Positions 9,314 through 15,121 of a stretch of DNA of 47,308 nucleotides are shown here, one piece after another. Positions within the stretch are counted from its first letter, which is position 1. Each line of letters opens with the position of its first letter. This stretch comes from a virus, in IMG/VR virus record IMGVR_UViG_3300050343_000165, positions 1-47,308 of that record; one strand, given 5' to 3'. The translations under genes were made by a program, and so were the position numbers. A model generated the notes under the pieces. The model saw only the letters and a list, made by a program, of their open reading frames with translations, searched no databases and was not told the DNA's origin.

Positions 9314-10061
9314 TAAATACAACTACATAGACGGAAAACAGATCACGGATCCTGATACAGGAAAACGTGTTTATGAGATAAGTTCTTATAGACTTCCGAG
9401 TGTAACTACTATATTAGGGGCTACCAAAAATACAGAATTTTTAACCAAATGGAAGGCCAAAGTCGGTGAAGAAAACGCAGAGCGAATCAAGAATGTTTCT
9501 AGTGCACGGGGCACCAGTATGCATAAATTCCTCGAATCATTATGTCACGGGCGTTGGTTACGATGATCTTACAGAACTCGGACAGGCGCGTCCCATGGCC
9601 AAAAAAATTATGGAGATCGGTCTTGCGCCAGTGGAAGAGTATTATGGTTCCGAAGTTACGTTACACTATCCGGGCCTATACGCAGGCCAAACAGACCTTA
9701 TCTGTAATCATAATGGTATGGAAACTGTTGTTGACTTCAAGCAAGCTAACCGTCCGAAAAAGAAAGAATGGATCGAAGATTATTATCTGCAAATTGCAGC
9801 ATACGCCATGGCACACGACTATGTCTACGGCTCAAGATTAAACAAGGAGTTATCATGGTATGCACGCCTGACCTATATTACCAAGAATTTAAAGTAGAAG
9901 GATCAGAACTTAGACGCTGGAAGCACGCATTCTTGAAACGTTTAGATATGTTTCATGAACTACAACACGACGAGAAAGAAAGAACAACACCAATGAAAGC
10001 GGAGGATTTTAATGACGGATCAAACGAGATGGGGAATAGACCAAGTTCAAGTAAAGAATAA
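9300..10061 (+). CDS. RecB/Cas4-like PD-(D/E)XK nuclease (two frameshifts)
   Basis: A nuclease of about 250 residues once indels near 9545 and 9835 are bridged. The catalytic core reads GQTDLI (9687), VVDFKQAN (9727) and YYLQIAAYAMA (9781). These are the G-x-x-D, D-x-K and QxxxY motifs of RecB-family and Cas4-like exonucleases. Upstream, SYRLPSVTTILGATKN and SSARGTSMHKFLE match the start of this family. The C-terminus (IMVCTPDLYYQEFKVEGSEL, then KRLDMFHELQ) runs into the next gene. It is probably the phage exonuclease for recombination or host-DNA degradation. Confidence 0.78.
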
Positions 10062-10221
10062 GGCTATAAAATATCAAAAGGACCTTGTTTCAAGCGCCAT
10101 GGCTCATGTGGTCAAGATGGACGAATCAGGGATCACGGACCTTATGTTGCAGATTGAGGCAGAATATGAGCGTAAATATGGCGACAATGTGGCAAAGAAG
10201 TACACAAAAACCGTACTATAG
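10012..10221 (+). CDS. Conserved small phage protein (69 aa)
   Basis: ATG 10012 is preceded by GCGGAGGATTTTA, a strong ribosome-binding site lying inside the nuclease gene, and overlaps it by 50 bp. The protein is helical and charged (WGIDQVQVKNKAIKYQKDL, EAEYERKYGDNVAKKY). Its last codons form part of the left arm of the long inverted repeat. Unknown function; a recombination partner of the nuclease is possible from position only. Confidence 0.6.
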   Translation: MTDQTRWGIDQVQVKNKAIKYQKDLVSSAMAHVVKMDESGITDLMLQIEAEYERKYGDNVAKKYTKTVL

Positions 10222-10436
10222 TATTCTGTGACAGATTTTATTTTTTTTTTATTTTTTCTCTGGATAATGTGTACCAAGTGTACTTTTGGTCTAGAAGTGT
10301 TGGTATATATGACTTTAGGGTGGACACTTTTTGGTACACTTTTTATTTTATTTAGAGATAAAGTGTACTATCAAATTTCGGTCCACGCGCGCGAATGTGT
10401 TTTTTAAAATAAAAAATCTGTGGTAGAATACTATAG
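10216..10436. repeat. Long inverted repeat enclosing GTGTAC motifs (intergenic control region)
   Basis: The 24-bp arms 10216-10239 and 10413-10436 match at 21 of 24 positions; the three mismatches are adjacent. They enclose 173 bp without a gene: a run of 11 T, then at least four copies of AAGTGTAC(C/T) or its reverse complement (about 10269, 10276, 10332, 10360), a related GGACACTTTT (10321) and an alternating CGCGCGCG run at 10386. The left arm includes the stop codon of the preceding gene and the right arm ends 14 bp before the next start. Iteron-like or operator-like behaviour is inferred. Confidence 0.65.
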
Positions 10437-10450
10437 AAGGAATCAAACCT

Positions 10451-10764
10451 ATGCCTAAGAAGAAATCTAGAAGAATAAATAGTTACAACAAGCCTAAGCT
10501 GGTCAAGCAGGCTGTTAAGTTTCCATACAAGCGTGTACGTATAGATTGGATTGACATCATCACTGAAGGCGGCTGGGGTACAGAAAAGAGTTTTCTGATA
10601 TGAAACTAGCTACACCTGTAAGTGAGGGTTGGTTGTTTTCTAAAGACAAAGATACTGTAAGAATATTTGCAGGTTATGATGTAGATGATGATGGTTCTAT
10701 TACTTTTTCGGAGCGATCGGTTTTTCCAACTTCTTGTGTGAAGAAGATAACGAAGATTCATTAG
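10451..10764 (+). CDS. Conserved phage protein, about 104 aa (one frameshift)
   Basis: Very basic N-terminus (MPKKKSRRINSYNKPKLVKQ), then YKRVRIDWIDIITEGGWG. An indel near 10590 breaks the frame, after which MKLATPVSEGWLFSKDKDTV, then AGYDVDDDGSITFSERSVFP, runs to TAG 10762-10764. AGAAGGAATCAA provides the ribosome-binding site. I recognise it as a recurrent hypothetical of marine phages. The last 65 bp overlap the 3' end of the convergent terminase small-subunit gene. The basic N-terminus and beta-rich body could suit a small DNA- or RNA-binding regulator. Confidence 0.6.
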
Positions 10765-11220
10765 GTGTCACATTTATCAGAGATCCGTAATCGTCTATTA
10801 TCTGTTTCATTTTTGCTTCTAGCTCTTGTTCTGATAGGTCCTCTAGTTTTCCTGTTTTTATTATCTTTCTATCTATGTATAGTCCTGCTGCTTTTCCTCT
10901 GTTTGCTTCCGCGTTCACTGCTGAAGAGAATGATCCTTTTTTTAAAGCGGCCTCTCTGAGTCTTGCAAGCTCTGCAACATGACCTTCATAAGTCACTTCA
11001 TGTTTTTTTAATCTTTCTTCTTTGAGTTCACCAATATATTTGCAACAAGAGGAGATAGTCTAGGGTTGTTAAGTTCTGATCCTTCTTGTCTTGCACGATT
11101 AGGACTGTACCCAGCAGCGACAGCTGCCTCTGATTGTGTCATTGGTCCTTCTGGTCCACCAAATACTAAAAACTCAGCGAAGCGTTGTTGCATTTCTGTT
11201 AATCTTTTTGGAACACCCAT
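10700..11220 (-). CDS. terS: Terminase small subunit (one frameshift)
   Basis: Minus strand, about 170 residues across an indel near 11000. The N-terminal half has MTEMQQRFAEFLV-like and TQSEAAVAAGYSPNRARQEG, the helix-turn-helix of XtmA/terminase_2-type small terminases. The C-terminal half is helical (GHVAELARLREAALKKG, then ANRGKAAGLYIDRKIIKTG, LEAKMKQIIDDYG). It recognises phage DNA and recruits TerL. It is far from and opposite in strand to terL at 15976, which is unusual. Transcription probably starts at the symmetrical promoter just upstream. Confidence 0.78.
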
Positions 11221-11221
11221 G

Positions 11222-11255
11222 TTGACTTTTTAAGGTAACTATCCTATAAAGTCAA
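11222..11255. promoter_or_regulatory. Dyad-symmetric divergent promoter between terS and the gene at 11258
   Basis: Plus strand: TTGACT (11222-11227), 17 bp, TATAAA (11245-11250). Minus strand: TTGACT (11255-11250), 17 bp, TAAAAA (11232-11227). TTGACTTT and AAAGTCAA form an inverted repeat, so each -35 box lies on the other promoter's -10 element. Only one strand could be used at a time. Both transcripts would have almost no leader. Confidence 0.6.
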
Positions 11256-11257
11256 GA

Positions 11258-11443
11258 ATGAAAGTACATAGAAATTCACAAGAATTACAAGAAACTATAG
11301 AAGGATATAAAATGGTTATTGAAGAATTAAAGAAAGAAATTTGGGAATTAAAACAAATTGCATCAGAAAACGAAAAAAATAAAAACTTGTTGCAAGGTTA
11401 TAAAAACGTGATAAGTGATTTGTCATCCAGGGTGGTTAAATAA
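11258..11443 (+). CDS. Small coiled-coil protein (61 aa)
   Basis: Almost entirely a heptad-patterned helix (QELQETIEGYKMVIEELKKE, then IWELKQIASENEKN), consistent with an oligomerising coiled coil. It starts a few bases after the divergent promoter, possibly leaderless, with no clear ribosome-binding site. TAATG overlap with the next gene. Function unknown. Confidence 0.55.
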   Translation: MKVHRNSQELQETIEGYKMVIEELKKEIWELKQIASENEKNKNLLQGYKNVISDLSSRVVK

Positions 11444-11685
11444 TGTTAATCAAACATTTACAAGACTATCTAGAAAAGTTTACTGAAGGTCCAGGTGGTA
11501 CAAAAGGCAATGCGGTATCTAATGCTCGTGTCTATATCATGGACGAAAAAGGTTTCCTTGAAGAGATCAAACGTATTGAAGTACACGAAAGTACAATCAT
11601 AGGCGACAGTTCTATTAAGGTAGTTCTGAAACCACAACGTGAGAAAAAGCTTATTTTAAATCCTGGTTTAGTTAACGATCATTAG
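11443..11685 (+). CDS. Conserved small phage protein (80 aa)
   Basis: A beta-rich protein (ARVYIMDEKGFLEEIKRIEV, then IIGDSSIKVVLKPQREKK) preceded by an amphipathic helix. It is coupled by TAATG to the coiled-coil gene. No domain recognised, though it recurs in marine phages as I remember them. It precedes the VRR-NUC-like nuclease by 32 bp. Confidence 0.6.
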   Translation: MLIKHLQDYLEKFTEGPGGTKGNAVSNARVYIMDEKGFLEEIKRIEVHESTIIGDSSIKVVLKPQREKKLILNPGLVNDH

Positions 11686-11717
11686 TATTTAAACACAGGA
11701 GTAACCTTGAAAACAGC

Positions 11718-12048
11718 ATGGCGCCAGAGCGTAAATTATATCAAAAAGTTAAGAAACATTTTAAAGATTTTTCGCTTATTAGACTGGAAAATAATAGCTT
11801 ACATGGTACTCCCGATCTATTGGGCTATAATAATTCTGGGCACTTTTTCACTATAGAATTAAAAGTTACACAAGGTAAAAAATTAAAGTTTTCACCAAGC
11901 AGAGGCCCTTGGTCCAAGGTCCGAGAAACTTATTCATATGTACAGTGGTTCAAGAATCTTGGAGCTTGAAGCCTGTGGCTTGAAGCTTGATCCTTTATGC
12001 TTGGGGCTTGAAGCTTGTGGCTTGTGGCTTAATAGACTTGGTGCTTGA
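11718..12048 (+). CDS. VRR-NUC-like nuclease whose C-terminus is encoded by heptad repeats
   Basis: RLENNSLHGTPDLLGY and FFTIELKVTQGKKLKFSP supply the PD...ExK active site of virus-type replication-repair (VRR-NUC) nucleases, near residues 25-60. In the starting frame a stop occurs at 11967-11969. A second frame from about 11899 reads AEALGPRSEKL, SGSRILELEACGLKL and so on to TGA 12046-12048. That continuation fits the family better, so I infer a frameshift plus loss of some 15 codons near 11899. The last 28 or so codons coincide with the 7-bp repeat array and give a Leu/Gly/Cys-rich tail. A possible role is structure-specific DNA cleavage. Confidence 0.6.
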
Positions 12049-12091
12049 AGCTTGCGGCTTGGAGCTTGATGCTTGTGGCTTGAGGCCCGGA
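11964..12091. repeat. Degenerate 7-bp tandem repeat array 1 (GCTTGNN)x18
   Basis: Eighteen consecutive units, 13 with an exact GCTTG core followed by two variable bases (AA, TG, AT, GG, CG, GA, AG). The phase holds throughout except for one 9-bp unit at 12027-12035. It lies between the convergent VRR-NUC-like and GP88-like genes and codes for the nuclease tail. Two shorter arrays of the same unit follow at 12856 and 13195. Confidence 0.85.
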
Positions 12092-12150
12092 TCAGACGCA
12101 CGCTCGCTAGCTCCCGTCGGAGGTGTGTCGCTAATGGTCTGATCCTTTTA
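12089..12150. terminator. Long stem-loop between convergent genes
   Basis: GGATCAGAC (12089-12097) pairs exactly with GTCTGATCC (12137-12145), followed by TTTTAT on the + strand. Inside it, ACGCAC can pair with GTGTGT (one G-U) and CTCC with GGAG, giving a long branched hairpin. TCCCTAGGGA just beyond is itself palindromic. Position between two converging genes fits a bidirectional terminator. Confidence 0.6.
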
Positions 12151-12198
12151 TCCCTAGGGATTCTGTAAAATTTTGGGTGTTTAAAAACAAATGTCATT

Positions 12199-12799
12199 CT
12201 AGTGTTTACCATATTCAATATTCTTTACCAGCGGATCCCAACAAGCTCTGCAGCTGCCGCACTCGTTGTTATTGTCAGGGGCTGGACAGCTTCGACTCTT
12301 CGTCGAGACTGTCGACGTATTGGCCCAGCTCTTGACTGGTCCCTGGTCAATCATTGGTGATGAGAATCTTACAACTAAGTTTGCTGGCGCCTTGTGCATA
12401 TGGTCCTTGATCCATGCTTCACGGGTCGGCATCCAGTGTCTTTTGCTGGGTGTTAGCTCACAGACTTCAAATATCTTCTCCAGGTGCTGCACGTCCTGCA
12501 CGTCTCCTGAGTCATGCCATCTAAACACATCAGGCTTCTTGCTGTTGATTAGTGTTGCCATTGCCAGCACCCAGTCAGGGTGACTGATGGCTTCTGAGTC
12601 TTTTATACTGAGCCTCTTGTACAACTTTAAAAACATAACAACCTTTTAAGGCATAGCAGCCTTCACAAACTGAATCAGGTATGAGTCTTAGCTTCGCGCC
12701 AGTCTTGCATTCCTTCGCGGGTATACCTATTGACCAGCCCGGCATCTTTGACGGTTTACTTAACCCTCCAACCAGGGTCCATGCTTCTTTAGTATTCAT
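12199..12799 (-). CDS. GP88-family phage protein (one frameshift)
   Basis: Minus strand, about 200 residues with an indel near 12610. The N-terminal part has AWTLVGGLSKPSKMPGWS and a Cys cluster (CKTGAKL, CEGCYALKGCYVF). The middle has VFRWHDSGDVQD and HWMPTREAW; the end has CPAPDNNNECGSCRACWDP. This layout is that of the phage gene-product-88 family, whose function is not established. The paired CxxC motifs suggest a metal site. It has its own promoter (12827-12855) and is flanked by heptad arrays on both sides. The AAAGGA upstream of ATG 12799 is a good ribosome-binding site. Confidence 0.75.
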
Positions 12800-12981
12800 A
12801 TTCTTTTGTCCTTTCTTTTATAGGATACTATAACATTATAATTCTTACGTGTCAAGCTTGCGGCTTGTCGCTTGCAGCTTGAGGCTTGTTGCTTGTAGCT
12901 CGGTCCTTGTGCTTCTAACCAGCGCCAGTGGTGCAGCAGGATCTGTATACTTTCAGATCCTGCTCTGTTAGTCTTAGTCAC
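12796..12981 (-). CDS. Possible small protein running through heptad array 2 (GTG start)
   Basis: Minus strand, 61 residues. GTG at 12981 overlaps the TAG of the preceding gene (TAGTG) and the stop overlaps the GP88 start (ATGA), so it fits the operon exactly. After ESIQILLHHWRWLEAQGPS the sequence becomes KQQASSCKRQAAS, which is simply the heptad repeat translated. I remember HHWRWL-type starts before such repeats in marine phage proteins. It may be real, or an open frame produced by the repeat. Confidence 0.35.
   Translation of the reverse strand: MTKTNRAGSESIQILLHHWRWLEAQGPSYKQQASSCKRQAASLTRKNYNVIVSYKRKDKRI
12827..12855 (-). promoter_or_regulatory. Promoter of the GP88-like gene, TTGACA-17-TATAGT (minus strand)
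   Basis: Read on the minus strand: TTGACA at 12855-12850, 17-bp spacer, TATAGT at 12832-12827, about 28 bp before ATG 12799. The -35 box directly abuts heptad array 2. Confidence 0.7.
12856..12917. repeat. Degenerate 7-bp repeat array 2
   Basis: Six exact-core units in register (GCTTGCG, GCTTGTC, GCTTGCA, GCTTGAG, GCTTGTT, GCTTGTA), then decayed units GCTCGGT and CCTTGTGCTTCTA. It sits immediately upstream of the GP88 promoter. The two bases after each GCTTG are variable, as in array 1. Confidence 0.8.
12935..12964. terminator. Perfect 11-bp hairpin after the gene at 12981
   Basis: AGCAGGATCTG (12935-12945) pairs exactly with CAGATCCTGCT (12954-12964) around an 8-nt loop. No T-tract follows on either strand. 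It could be a terminator of another type, an mRNA end-protecting hairpin or a protein-binding dyad. Confidence 0.5.
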
Positions 12982-13139
12982 TACAGCCGCCCCGCAAAGG
13001 GGACGTCATCAGGAAGGTCCGGCTTAGGCTCTTCAAACCTTTTCTCCATCTTCTCCTGATCAGCCTTCACCATCTTAATGATAGTATCCAGGGCATCCGC
13101 TATTCTTTTTAATTGTTCACCTTGATCATATAGTTTCAT
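12981..13139 (-). CDS. Small minus-strand helical protein (52 aa)
   Basis: Read from ATG at 13139 on the minus strand: MKLYDQGEQLKRIADALD, then TIIKMVKADQEKMEKRFEE, then a proline-rich acidic end (PKPDLPDDVPFAGRL). AAAGGAA lies 6 bp upstream and a clear promoter lies 22 bp beyond that, so expression is well supported although no family is recognised. It resembles short helical proteins placed before recombination or single-strand-binding genes, but the context here gives no such partner. Confidence 0.6.
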   Translation of the reverse strand: MKLYDQGEQLKRIADALDTIIKMVKADQEKMEKRFEEPKPDLPDDVPFAGRL

Positions 13140-13160
13140 AGTTTATTCCTTTCTAAATAC

Positions 13161-13189
13161 ATCCTACATTATCCTTGAGCCATTGTCAA
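13161..13189 (-). promoter_or_regulatory. Minus-strand promoter TTGACA-17-TAGGAT
   Basis: On the minus strand TTGACA (13189-13184) is followed after 17 bp by TAGGAT (13166-13161). The spacer start ATGG resembles that of the promoter at 15443. It drives the gene at 13139 and probably the genes behind it. Confidence 0.7.
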
Positions 13190-13341
13190 GCGTTGCTTGC
13201 GGCTTGAGGCTTGGCGCTTTTTACTTTCTTCTTTAGAATGATTTTTAGAATCATTCTAAACTGGCAATTTACCCGTTGCGCCTCCTGATCAGGGAACTCG
13301 GCGCACCATGGTGTTACACACATTGCTAGGTTGCCCATCAT
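13186..13341 (-). CDS. Possible small minus-strand protein ending in heptad array 3
   Basis: Minus strand from ATG 13341, 51 residues: MMGNLAMCVTPWCAEFPDQE, then AQRVNCQFRMILK, then a basic stretch and AKPQAASNA, which is the heptad repeat translated. Open sequence continues upstream to about 13371 without an ATG. I recall VTPWCAEF-type starts in marine phage hypotheticals. It has no visible promoter or good ribosome-binding site, and its stop lies in the promoter of the next gene. Confidence 0.35.
   Translation of the reverse strand: MMGNLAMCVTPWCAEFPDQEAQRVNCQFRMILKIILKKKVKSAKPQAASNA
13195..13222. repeat. Degenerate 7-bp repeat array 3
   Basis: GCTTGCG, GCTTGAG, GCTTGGC and a decayed GCTTTTT, in register. 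It lies immediately upstream of the promoter at 13161-13189, the same position relative to a minus-strand promoter as array 2. Confidence 0.7.
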
Positions 13342-13413
13342 CGCTAACGTACAGGGAAATGCCAAAGGCAAGATTTGGACGCTGGTGTACTCTTACTGAT
13401 ACTATTATTAGCA

Positions 13414-13481
13414 GGACCATTCCAGTGAAGAGCCCGGTGACAATTGTTTACCGCCTAGGCAGGGCTCATATAAAATGGTCC
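13414..13481 (+). ncRNA. Nested stem structure, candidate structured RNA
   Basis: Three nested exact pairings: GGACCATT (13414-13421) with AATGGTCC (13474-13481); GAGCCC (13430-13435) with GGGCTC (13462-13467); GGT (13436-13438) with ACC (13450-13452), extended by two more pairs. A palindromic GCCTAGGC lies inside. No credible protein is encoded on the + strand here. The strand is undetermined; either strand would fold. It may be an RNA, a protein-bound cruciform or part of an origin. Confidence 0.4.
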
Positions 13482-13583
13482 AGCAAATAATGATCAGTCA
13501 CTATGCTACGCGGGGGGCCAACGCAGTGTATTTCAGTTGGCATTCGAGGATCCTTTACGCACCCACCGTGTTATAGTGTTAAG

Positions 13584-13710
13584 TCTCACAGTCAATAATG
13601 ACTGATCCCAGATCCAATTTACCAGTTCTAAAGCATAGCTGAACTTACTATCCATTGGATCAGGGATCAGTGCAGGGGAATTTTTAGGGTATCCCCTGCT
13701 CCTATTTTTT
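13584..13710 (+). ncRNA. Candidate small RNA with long hairpin and intrinsic terminator
   Basis: An extended -10 (TG at 13569-13570, then TATAGT at 13572-13577) would start transcription near 13584. The transcript would contain an 18-bp hairpin with one mismatch (13601-13618 with 13654-13671), an inner AGTTC/GAACT stem in its loop, and an intrinsic terminator. No gene lies here: the preceding minus ORF starts at 13341 and the next gene at 13823. The start site is inferred and no -35 box was found. Confidence 0.45.
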
Positions 13711-13715
13711 TATTT
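13672..13715 (+). terminator. Intrinsic terminator
   Basis: GCAGGGGA (13672-13679) pairs exactly with TCCCCTGC (13692-13699), followed by TCCTATTTTTTTATTT. This is the clearest rho-independent terminator in the window, and it has no protein gene directly before it on the + strand. Confidence 0.8.
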
Positions 13716-13744
13716 CACCTAAACAGAATAAAAAACATAATTAA

Positions 13745-13783
13745 TATATAATCCTTGACTATCCTATTGTCAAGTAGTAAAAC
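13745..13783. promoter_or_regulatory. Dyad-symmetric divergent promoter upstream of the gene at 13823
   Basis: CTTGAC (13754-13759) and GTCAAG (13769-13774) flank TATCCTATT. On the minus strand TTGACA (13773-13768) is followed after 17 bp by TATATA (13750-13745). On the plus strand TTGACT (13755-13760) has a weak TAAAAC at 13778-13783. The layout copies that at 11222-11255. The minus promoter would read into the RNA region at 13.4-13.7 kb. Confidence 0.55.
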
Positions 13784-13822
13784 AATTAAATGCAAAATAA
13801 AAATAATAACCAGAAAGGTACA

Positions 13823-14788
13823 ATGACTAAAATAAGAATGAATACAGAGTTAAGAAATAAACTCTTTAATAAAATCAAAAATGTCTTTGAGAACGAGGAC
13901 ACACAAGAGAAAGAGGCATATCTTCAATCAAGGGAAGATGTTGATAGACAATATGAACAAGCACATAGACTTGCAGTTGATGTTGTTGAAAGATCATATC
14001 CACCAGAAGATGTTTCTGTTTTAAGAACTTTCAAAAAGAAATATGGAAGTCCTTGTGATGTTGTTGCAAAAGATAAATGCTTTTACTTTGCACACAATGA
14101 GGGCGTTGATGATGAGGGCGAACCAACAGAAACAAAATCACACTTTGATTTTGGTTTGTTTGGTAATCTTAATGGTAGTGAGTATAGTGGCGACGAGGGT
14201 AAAAAGTTTGCGTTTGCATATTACCGAGAAGATTTAAAAGCTATGGATTGCAACCCAGATATATATGCTCAACAAATGAGAACAAAGATAACCCACACAA
14301 AACAAAACATGTTGACGAGTGTACTAAAGCATTGGGTGGTAGTGGTAATAGTTATAGTAGTAGTGATGATCAAGGTATGGCTAAAACTTTTAATGACCAA
14401 TACTATCTTGATGTCATTGGAACATCTTACTGTCGTTCAAGAGCAATCGCATGTACTAAAGATGAGTACGAACAATTTGAAACTTGGCGAATTGCAAAAG
14501 GTAATTTAGTTGTTAATCATCAAAAATGGATTGATACAATTATGAAACAATGCGACCAATTAAAAATTGGATTGAAAGCATACAGATATCTTTCAGAGGG
14601 TATTGAGTTGGCTACTGAAGTTAGGTATTCAAGTTGATGAGGCAGAACTAATTAGAACTAACTCAACAGGATTGACAATCTACAATCCTAGCAACTTGGC
14701 TAGTATGATTAAGGGTATGAAGAACAAAAATCAATCAAGAGAGGCGAAAATATTGGCAAGAAAAAAATATGAAGAAAGTCTAAATTAA
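13823..14788 (+). CDS. Conserved phage protein, about 320 aa (two frameshifts)
   Basis: ATG 13823 follows AGAAAGGTACA and is preferred to 13790. The N-terminal region is helical (NTELRNKLFNKIKNVFENED). The middle has KKYGSPCDVVAKDKCFYFAH and an acidic segment, HFDFGLFGNLNGSEY. After an indel near 14285 come KTKHVDECTKALGG and YYLDVIGTSYCRSRAIACT. After another near 14615 comes IQVDEAELIRTNSTGL, ending KKYEESLN. I know the type as a conserved marine-phage hypothetical and cannot name a fold. Several Cys residues (SPCD, DKCF, VDEC, TSYC, IACT) might bind metal. It is followed by three small genes with a shared leader signal. Confidence 0.7.
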
Positions 14789-14791
14789 AGT

Positions 14792-14820
14792 TTGACAAAT
14801 AGGGCTATCTGTTATAGGAT
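14792..14820 (+). promoter_or_regulatory. Promoter TTGACA-17-TAGGAT
   Basis: TTGACA 14792-14797, 17-bp spacer, TAGGAT 14815-14820, directly after the stop of the preceding gene. Downstream TAGTCCTATTAAC and AGAAAGGTATAATATG are shared almost base for base with the promoter at 15443. Confidence 0.7.
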
Positions 14821-14846
14821 AGTCCTATTAACTAGAAAGGTATAAT

Positions 14847-15035
14847 ATGACAAACAAAACATTCTACATAACTTATTGGGCTTCTAAACATAAGAAGCAC
14901 ATTACAAGAAAAGGCAAACATGACGACAAGTCAAGATATGGCACATCTAAACAGGGTGTACCTTATTATGTTTATTATGACTTAGATAGTCATGGTTACA
15001 GAACTGCAACTACATCATGGAAAGTGAGGCACTAA
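14847..15035 (+). CDS. Small basic protein (62 aa)
   Basis: Starts after AGAAAGGTATAAT, the leader seen also at 15499. The sequence is rich in His, Lys and Tyr (YWASKHKKHITRKGKHDDKS, then YYVYYDLDSHGYRTATTSW). It is probably nucleic-acid binding by composition. No family recognised. TAATG coupling with the next gene. Confidence 0.6.
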   Translation: MTNKTFYITYWASKHKKHITRKGKHDDKSRYGTSKQGVPYYVYYDLDSHGYRTATTSWKVRH

Positions 15036-15121
15036 TGGATAAGACAGAACTATTTATGATAATAACATTTTGTACTATAATATTTGGTACATTACTTATA
15101 GTTGAGAAAGGATTAGTATAA
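15035..15121 (+). CDS. Single-pass membrane peptide (28 aa)
   Basis: MDKTELFMIITFCTIIFGTL is mostly one transmembrane helix, ending LIVEKGLV. It is coupled by TAATG on both sides, which argues that this very short frame is translated. Function unknown. Confidence 0.5.
   Translation: MDKTELFMIITFCTIIFGTLLIVEKGLV

Noticed and set aside
10216-10436. Inverted repeat as an insertion sequence
   Set aside because: Only 173 bp lie between the arms, no transposase is present, and no direct target duplication is seen; at most a tiny non-autonomous element.
11934-12218. Minus-strand 94-residue frame with KLQAPS/KPQASS tail
   Set aside because: Its body is the heptad repeat array in translation and it overlaps the end of the GP88-like gene; no start signal.
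11964-13222. GCTTG repeat arrays as a CRISPR
   Set aside because: The unit is 7 bp without spacers, and no cas genes are present; the Cas4-like nuclease is a common phage exonuclease.
13414-13481. Nested stems as a tRNA
   Set aside because: No T-loop GTTCNA-type sequence, no CCA-compatible acceptor geometry and the arms do not give a cloverleaf. No tRNA was recognised elsewhere.
13308-13490. Plus-strand 60-residue frame
   Set aside because: No ribosome-binding site, no protein-like pattern, and it runs through the nested stem structure.
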